11,166 nucleotides of DNA, taken from assembly GCA_916720335.1 (NCBI GenBank), contig CAKAQU010000053.1, positions 1-11,166 on the forward strand. The letters run 5' to 3'. The position numbers and the translations under genes were made by a program. The DNA is from an uncultured Moraxella sp. (lineage in GTDB: Bacteria; Pseudomonadota; Gammaproteobacteria; Pseudomonadales; Moraxellaceae). The notes under the pieces are model-generated. The model was given only the letters and a program-made list of their open reading frames with translations, was not told where the DNA came from and made no database searches. Below are positions 6,150-11,166 of this stretch, piece by piece. How positions within the stretch are numbered: position 1 is the stretch's first letter; the number at the start of each line of letters is the position of its first letter.

Positions 6150-7376
6150 TCAAAATAATACACGCACCTTGATGGTTTCAGGAACCGCTTTTAAACGTTC
6201 TAAAGCTTTTTCTGAATCGTGGTCATCAACGTCCATGACCAAATAACCAACATCACCTCGAGTTAACATTGATTGAGCAGCAATATTAATACCTGCTTTG
6301 GCAAATGCGGCATTAATTTGTGATAACACGCCCGGAACGTTTTTGTGAATGTGCAGCAAACGATGAGTGCCTTCAATAAAAGGAACAGAAACATTTGGAA
6401 AGTTTACGGCACTGGTAGTGTCGCCCTGGTCGGAATATTTTACGAATTTTTCACCAACTTCCAATCCAATATTGGCTTGAGCTTCTTGGGTTGAACCGCC
6501 AACATGAGGGGTTAAAATCACATTGTCAAAGGCGCGCAGTGGTGAAAAGAACTCTTCATCGGCAGATTTTGGTTCTTTAGGAAATACGTCAATGGCTGCC
6601 CCTAGTAGTTTTTTGCTTTGTAAAGCAGCTGCCAAATCATCAATATCAACACAGCCGCCACGGGCAGCATTAATGAAAAATGCACCGTCTTTCATTTTGT
6701 CAAATTGCTCTTTAGTCATCATGTTGCGCGTGCTTGGCAAATCAGGAACGTGTAGTGTAACTATATCTGCTTGCTCCAAAAGCTCATCAAGGCTGGCAGC
6801 TTGCACCGCATTACCCAAAGGTAATTTGGTAACAACGTCGTGATAAATTACCTTCATACCCAAGCTTTCGGCAAGTACAGACAATTGAGAACCAATCGAA
6901 CCATAACCGACAATCCCCATGGTTTTACCACGTACTTCATAACTGTCTTTGGCAGATTTATTCCAGCCACCACGATGAACCACGGCATTTTTTTCGGGGA
7001 TGCCACGCATTAGCATGATGGTTTCGGCAAGCACCAATTCAGCTACAGAACGGGTATTAGAATAAGGGGCATTAAAAACAGGAATACCAAGCTCTAAAGC
7101 AGCTTCTAAGTCCACCTGATTGGTACCAATACAAAAACAGCCAATAGCAATCAGTTTTTCGGCGGATTCTAATACCTTGCGAGTAAGCTGGGTGCGTGAA
7201 CGGATGCCAACAAAATGAGCATCTTTGATTTTCTCTATCAATTCAGCTTCATCAAGCGCAGTTTTTAGATATTCAATATTGGTATAGCCTGCACCATTTA
7301 ATACTTTTAAGGCATTATCATGAACACCTTCTAAGAGTAAAAAACGGATTTTATCTTTATTTAATGACAACGTCAT
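6150..7376 (-). CDS. serA: D-3-phosphoglycerate dehydrogenase
   Basis: SerA oxidises 3-phosphoglycerate to 3-phosphohydroxypyruvate with NAD+, the committed step of serine synthesis. From the chosen start the protein has 408 residues, close to the 410 of E. coli. It shows IGCFCIGTNQVDL (78-90), the Rossmann motif GYGSIG (157-162) with Asp180 after it, the catalytic Arg239 (in AARGG), Glu268 and His291 (in TPHVGGSTQEAQ), and a C-terminal ACT domain from about residue 339. The serine-binding residues of the E. coli ACT domain, His344, Asn346 and Asn364, are present, so feedback inhibition by serine is expected. The open frame runs 15 codons further upstream to 7421, but AAGGA at 7383-7387 lies six bases before the ATG at 7376 and the proposed promoter would fall inside the longer version. 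The gene is a single transcription unit bounded by its own promoter and terminator. Confidence 0.97.
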   Translation of the reverse strand: MTLSLNKDKIRFLLLEGVHDNALKVLNGAGYTNIEYLKTALDEAELIEKIKDAHFVGIRSRTQLTRKVLESAEKLIAIGCFCIGTNQVDLEAALELGIPVFNAPYSNTRSVAELVLAETIMLMRGIPEKNAVVHRGGWNKSAKDSYEVRGKTMGIVGYGSIGSQLSVLAESLGMKVIYHDVVTKLPLGNAVQAASLDELLEQADIVTLHVPDLPSTRNMMTKEQFDKMKDGAFFINAARGGCVDIDDLAAALQSKKLLGAAIDVFPKEPKSADEEFFSPLRAFDNVILTPHVGGSTQEAQANIGLEVGEKFVKYSDQGDTTSAVNFPNVSVPFIEGTHRLLHIHKNVPGVLSQINAAFAKAGINIAAQSMLTRGDVGYLVMDVDDHDSEKALERLKAVPETIKVRVLF

Positions 7377-7382
7377 AATATT

Positions 7383-7387
7383 TCCTT
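7383..7387 (-). promoter_or_regulatory. Ribosome binding site deciding the serA start
   Basis: AAGGA within AAAAGGAAA on the minus strand, six bases before the ATG at 7376. It supports the 408-residue SerA over the 423-residue extension. Confidence 0.8.
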
Positions 7388-7412
7388 TTACGGTGGATAA
7401 ATAGGTATTATA

Positions 7413-7442
7413 TTTATACACCCATTAAGCCGGCTTTGTAAA
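7413..7442 (-). promoter_or_regulatory. Candidate serA promoter
   Basis: On the minus strand TTTACA (7442-7437) and TATAAA (7418-7413), each five of six consensus bases, are separated by 18 bases. A perfect TATAAT (7412-7407) follows at once but has no good -35 partner. The implied transcript starts about 30 bases before the serA ATG. Palindromes cover the -35 box and spacer. Confidence 0.55.
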
Positions 7443-7455
7443 GCCTTTTTACAAA
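7427..7455. repeat. Overlapping palindromes over the serA promoter
   Basis: AAGCCGGCTT (7427-7436) is a perfect 10-base palindrome lying in the spacer beside the -35 box. TTTGTAAA (7435-7442) and TTTACAAA (7448-7455) form a perfect 8-base inverted repeat around a 5-base centre, overlapping the -35 box. Together they look like a protein-binding site. The region can also fold as GGCTT/AAGCC followed by five T on the plus strand, but no plus-strand gene ends here. Confidence 0.5.
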
Positions 7456-7463
7456 TTATATTA

Positions 7464-7482
7464 AGCAAAAATAAATTTTGCT
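7464..7482 (-). terminator. Possible weak terminator after the RND operon
   Basis: AGCAAAA (7464-7470) and TTTTGCT (7476-7482) form a perfect 7-base stem with a 5-base loop, 63 bases past the permease stop. On the minus strand no clear U-run follows, so it is a poor intrinsic terminator. It is the only sizeable simple hairpin I found between the permease stop and the serA promoter. Confidence 0.3.
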
Positions 7483-7545
7483 GAATTATTTTTCAGATTA
7501 AAACGATAAATCAGGTTGGCTTAAAAATTCAATCTCTTAAATTGA

Positions 7546-10500
7546 TTAAGCGGATTTTTTGCGTTTAAACATCCCACTAAAATCTTCCATTAATGTATAA
7601 ATTACAGGAATTACCACAAGACTAAGCGCAGTTGATGTAATCAGTCCGCCAATAACAGCAATCGCCATCGGTTTTCGAAAACTGTCATCAACATCACCCA
7701 TTCCAAGAACCAAAGGCAGCATACCCGCACCCATTGCAATTGATGTCATGATGATGGGTCTGGCTCTTTTTTGGCAAGCATCAAGCAGAGCAGAGACTCT
7801 ATCCATGCCATTTTTTTCAGCAATGATGGCATAATCAACCAATAAAATAGAGTTTTTGGTAGCAATCCCCATTAGCATGATAAAACCAATCAATGATGAA
7901 ATGGATAATGTACTGCCACTGATAACCAAACCAAATAATGCGCCACCAACAGATAAAGGTAATGCGATTAAAATGGTAAAAGGTTGTAGGATTTTATGAA
8001 ATAATAAAATCAATACTCCAAAAATGCAAAACACCCCAACCGCCATGGCAATGGCAAAGCCAGTAAATAATTCAGCCATTTCGCTGGCTTGCCCTTCATC
8101 AATCAAAGTAATGCCATCGGGTAAATTCTGCAGTATGTTAAGCTCTTTAACTTGTTTGACGACTTCACCGAGTTCAGCGGCTGATTGCACGGTAATTTTA
8201 ACAGTACGATTTCGATCTAAGCGGTCAATTTGGGCAGCACCTGTACTAAACTTGATATCTGCTACTTCAGATACTTTTACTGAACCTAAACTACTGATAT
8301 TACTGGGAATGTATAAGTTTTTTAAGGCACCTTCACTTTGTCGGACATCATCGGATAATCGGACAACAATGGGTATTTGACGAGTGTCTAAATTAAGTTT
8401 GGGTAGGGCTTGAGTGTAATCGCCCGATGTAGCAATACGCAGGGTGTTTGCTAAGTCAAGCGTAGTAACCCCTTTATCTGCCATATTTAAAGCATTGGGT
8501 AAAATGGCAAGTTCGGGTTTGGGAAGAGGTTTGCTGCTGGTTACCGAAGTGACAATTGGTAACTCTCTAATGGCTTTAAGTACGTCTTCAGTTGTGCGTT
8601 CAAGCAGCAGTGAATTATCTGAAACCAAAGAAAATCCATAACCTGAATCGCCCGTTGCGGATTGACCAACGGTAAAACGTGCTGATGGTACACTTTGGAT
8701 GGCTTGGCTTATTTGATGCTCAATTTCTAATTTGCTAACCCTTTGTTTTCGTGGTTTTAATGAAATATTTAAAGTCGCGGTATTGGTAGCGCCTGCTAAA
8801 CCTTCATCTCCGCCAGTACTGGCACGACCTGCAGCAATAAATACAGAATCCACTCCGGGTATTTGAGCAATTTTATCAGCGGTCATTTGAGCAATACGTA
8901 TGGTATCATTAAGGATAGCATCAGGGGTTAGCTCCAAACTAACTTGGGTTTGGTTGGCATTATCAGATGGTACAAATTCGCCAGAAAGCATTTTTGCCAG
9001 CGATAAAGAGCCAATAAATAAACTGACTGCTAAAATCACGGTAACCAAGCGGTGATTTAAGGTCCATTGAACAATTGATAAATAACCATTCATGATTTTG
9101 CCAGCTTTTTCATCTTTGGGCGGTTTGGCTTTTAGGATATAAGCTGCCATCATTGGTGTAACAAGCCGTGCCACCATCAGTGAAATAAACACAGAAATTG
9201 CTGCCGTCCAACCAAATTGACGGAAAAATTGTCCAATTACACCATCCATAAATGCCGTTGGCAAAAATACGGCAATCAAAGTAAATGTCGTTGCGACCAC
9301 CGCAAGCCCGATTTCATCAGCTGCTTCCATGGCGGCTTCGTAGGGTGTTTTGCCCATATGCAGATGACGCATGATGTTTTCAACTTCTACAATGGCATCA
9401 TCAACCAAAACTCCAATGACCAAAGACAATGCCAAAAGTGAGATAATATTAAGACTAAACCCACATAGATGCATGATTAAAAAGGTGGGAATTAAAGACA
9501 AAGGCAGCGCTGCTGCGGCCACCAAAGTTGCTCGCCAATCTTTTAAAAATAGCAGTACCACAATCACCGCTAAGGCACAGCCTTCAATTAACATTTGAAT
9601 GCTGGCTTTGTAATCTTCAGCAACAGGTTCAGAATTATCATAAATTTTGGTGATTTTAATGTAAGGCAATTCTTGGCTTAATTTTTCTAAAGCTTTATCT
9701 ACGTCTTGAATCAAAGTTACTTCACTGGCAGTTCGTGAAGCAGTAATGTTCATCGCCACCACTGACTGACCATTGAGTAGGGCTTGACTACTTAAGTCGG
9801 CAAAACCATCTGATATACCGGCGATTTCACCAAGTCGACTAGCTCCTTTGGGAGTATTGATGGGTAGATTGGACAATTCTTGAATGCTTTTTGCTGCTCC
9901 TAAAATTCGAATGGTTTGCTCACCTCCACCAATTTTGGCAAGTCCGCCTGTTGCATCGCTTTGGATACTGGCAATTTGATTGGCTAGGGCAGTAATGGGT
10001 AGATTCCAGCTATTTAACGTAGTGTCGTTGGCAGCCACAATGATGCGCCGCTCAATCCCTCCAATCCGACTTACTGACCCCAAGCCATTGACGCCAGATA
10101 AACGCTTGTTTAATGTGTCATCAATAAACCAAGACAATTCAGCACTGTCCATAGTATCGCTACTGATGGCATAACTTGCCACAGGAAAATTTGCAGTAGA
10201 GATTTTGGTAATCACAGGTTTTTCAGCGGCAGCAGGAAGATTGCCTGATATTTCATCAACTGCCGAACGCACTTCCTCCAAGGCTTCAGATAAATCTTTT
10301 TCTAGATTAAATTCTACCTGAATAGATGCGTTGCCTGTTTGTAAAGTCGAACGAATGTGTTTGACGCCTTCTAAGCTAGTAAGTTTATTTTCAACTTTTT
10401 TGGCAATATCAGTTTCAAGTTGTACAGGACTTGCTCCAGCATAGCTGATGTTGATATTGATTTTGGGAATGCTGATATCAGGAAATTGTTTGATTTTCAT

Positions 10501-10593
10501 TTTAGAAAATCCAAGTATCCCACCCAAAGTTAGCAGACTAAATAATAAAATTGCCACCAACGGATTTTTAATAGAATATGCAGAAAAATTCAT
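7546..10593 (-). CDS. RND efflux transporter permease (HAE1/AcrB-type)
   Basis: This is the inner-membrane pump of a tripartite resistance-nodulation-division exporter, which uses the proton gradient to push hydrophobic compounds out through a periplasmic adaptor and an outer-membrane channel. The 1015 residues show the expected plan: TM1 at about 10-30, a periplasmic porter domain to about 330, a block of helices (about 333-490), TM7 near 515-535, a second periplasmic domain, and terminal helices (about 842-1000). TM4 carries GVLVDDAIVEVEN with Asp398 and Asp399, and TM10 has GIATKNSILLVDYA with Lys913, matching the proton-relay residues of AcrB. The DD pair marks the HAE1 drug-efflux class rather than the heavy-metal HME class. 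It is slightly shorter than AcrB (1049). The substrate cannot be predicted. The adaptor gene ends 12 bases upstream, so the two form an operon; an AAAGG 12-16 bases upstream may serve translation. The reading frame is intact. Confidence 0.95.
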   Translation of the reverse strand: MNFSAYSIKNPLVAILLFSLLTLGGILGFSKMKIKQFPDISIPKININISYAGASPVQLETDIAKKVENKLTSLEGVKHIRSTLQTGNASIQVEFNLEKDLSEALEEVRSAVDEISGNLPAAAEKPVITKISTANFPVASYAISSDTMDSAELSWFIDDTLNKRLSGVNGLGSVSRIGGIERRIIVAANDTTLNSWNLPITALANQIASIQSDATGGLAKIGGGEQTIRILGAAKSIQELSNLPINTPKGASRLGEIAGISDGFADLSSQALLNGQSVVAMNITASRTASEVTLIQDVDKALEKLSQELPYIKITKIYDNSEPVAEDYKASIQMLIEGCALAVIVVLLFLKDWRATLVAAAALPLSLIPTFLIMHLCGFSLNIISLLALSLVIGVLVDDAIVEVENIMRHLHMGKTPYEAAMEAADEIGLAVVATTFTLIAVFLPTAFMDGVIGQFFRQFGWTAAISVFISLMVARLVTPMMAAYILKAKPPKDEKAGKIMNGYLSIVQWTLNHRLVTVILAVSLFIGSLSLAKMLSGEFVPSDNANQTQVSLELTPDAILNDTIRIAQMTADKIAQIPGVDSVFIAAGRASTGGDEGLAGATNTATLNISLKPRKQRVSKLEIEHQISQAIQSVPSARFTVGQSATGDSGYGFSLVSDNSLLLERTTEDVLKAIRELPIVTSVTSSKPLPKPELAILPNALNMADKGVTTLDLANTLRIATSGDYTQALPKLNLDTRQIPIVVRLSDDVRQSEGALKNLYIPSNISSLGSVKVSEVADIKFSTGAAQIDRLDRNRTVKITVQSAAELGEVVKQVKELNILQNLPDGITLIDEGQASEMAELFTGFAIAMAVGVFCIFGVLILLFHKILQPFTILIALPLSVGGALFGLVISGSTLSISSLIGFIMLMGIATKNSILLVDYAIIAEKNGMDRVSALLDACQKRARPIIMTSIAMGAGMLPLVLGMGDVDDSFRKPMAIAVIGGLITSTALSLVVIPVIYTLMEDFSGMFKRKKSA

Positions 10594-10605
10594 TAAGTCC
10601 GCCTT

Positions 10606-11166
10606 TTATTGCGCTTCATTGGAAACGGCTTTATTATTGATAAAAGCAATACCAACAATGTCATTTTCAGATAAAAAACCGGTGCTTTTAGCAACGACAA
10701 TTGCATTTTTGTCAATTTCAGCAACGATTTTATCGCCAATTCTATTGTGGGTGGTAATTTTGGCACGTTTGACGGTGTAGGTGTTTTGACTGGTATTAGG
10801 GTGTAAAACCCAAACATAATCATAACCATCAGTCGTCATTACTGCGGACACTGGCAGTGCTAATTTTTGTTCAAAGGATAAAATAAATTGTCCAGCTTGA
10901 TACATTCCTGCTTTAATTTTTTCATTATTTGGTAGTAATACATGAGCAATCAGCTGACGCGAATTATCCGCTATTGGTGATAAATGGCTGAGTTTTCCAG
11001 TGATGGATTCATCGTTATTTAAAGCTAAGACGACAGATTGACCACCAGATAATTTACTAGCGTCTTTAGGGTCGATGACTGCGTGCCACTCCAATTGACC
11101 ATTTTTGATGATGCTAAATAGCGATGAACCATTTACTAGTAAACCAACCTCAGCAGTTTTACTACT
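10606..11166 (-). CDS. RND efflux periplasmic adaptor subunit (membrane fusion protein), C-terminal part
   Basis: This is the C-terminal part of a HlyD/AcrA-type adaptor that bridges the RND permease to an outer-membrane channel. The frame is open to the right edge, giving 186 residues with no start in view; a TTG at 11094 is internal, since conserved sequence (SLFSIIKNGQLEWHAVID) runs across it. That stretch is the usual end of the lipoyl-like domain going into the beta-barrel. It is followed by SGGQSVVLAL, GKLSHLSPIADNSRQLIAHV (barrel region), an AGMYQAGQF segment typical of adaptors, and LALPVSAVMTTDGYDYVWVL leading into the membrane-proximal domain. The gene lies 12 bases before the permease gene, which fixes its role as partner. 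The N-terminal signal or lipidation site and the alpha-hairpin lie outside the window. Confidence 0.92.
   Translation of the reverse strand, partial: SSKTAEVGLLVNGSSLFSIIKNGQLEWHAVIDPKDASKLSGGQSVVLALNNDESITGKLSHLSPIADNSRQLIAHVLLPNNEKIKAGMYQAGQFILSFEQKLALPVSAVMTTDGYDYVWVLHPNTSQNTYTVKRAKITTHNRIGDKIVAEIDKNAIVVAKSTGFLSENDIVGIAFINNKAVSNEAQ

Noticed and set aside
7377..7421. A 15-residue N-terminal extension of SerA
   Set aside because: The conserved family start and AAGGA at 7383-7387 both point to the ATG at 7376.
7433..7450. A plus-strand intrinsic terminator (GGCTT/AAGCC stem followed by five T)
   Set aside because: No plus-strand gene ends nearby, and the stem is short. The palindromes fit better as part of the serA promoter region.
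10606..11094. A complete 162-residue adaptor starting at the TTG at 11094
   Set aside because: The frame stays open to 11166 and the upstream residues are typical adaptor sequence, so the gene is cut by the window edge.

Overview
The window looks like chromosomal DNA from an AT-rich gammaproteobacterium. The evidence is the lgt-thyA pair, a Kdo-activating enzyme for LPS, glutathione reductase and SerA proteins that closely resemble the E. coli versions as I remember them, and an RND pump. A member of the Moraxellaceae (Moraxella-like) is my best guess, but it rests on general resemblance and composition; no marker gene here fixes the genus. Nearly all the DNA is coding, and no stretch over 300 bases lacks a gene.

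Layout. (1) 1-1319, plus strand: the 3' part of lgt (lipoprotein maturation), then thyA (dTMP synthesis) 23 bases on. The lgt frame looks disturbed at the very edge of the window. (2) 1340-3163, minus strand: kdsB followed 3 bases later by holB (DNA polymerase III delta'), converging on thyA. (3) 3319-4128, plus strand: a Cof-type HAD phosphatase gene, divergent from kdsB and visibly more AT-rich than its neighbours. (4) 4139-4636, minus strand: a small exported protein of unknown function. (5) 4683-6035, minus strand: gor, ending in a strong intrinsic terminator that abuts the ribosome binding site of the small gene. (6) 6150-7376, minus strand: serA, with its own terminator and a promoter region rich in overlapping palindromes. 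(7) 7546-11166, minus strand: an RND efflux permease preceded by its periplasmic adaptor, which runs off the right edge.

How they work together. Only two groups are functionally coherent: lgt/thyA is a widespread conserved pairing, and adaptor/permease form two parts of one tripartite pump whose outer-membrane channel is not in view. kdsB/holB are probably co-transcribed without sharing a pathway. gor and serA are stand-alone units, each bounded by a hairpin terminator.

I found no evidence of a new defence, mobile or biosynthetic system: no CRISPR, IS, tRNA, rRNA or prophage genes. The points most worth a second look are the broken 5' edge of lgt, the terminator/ribosome-binding-site junction in front of the unknown exported protein, the palindromes over the serA promoter, and the AT-rich HAD gene.
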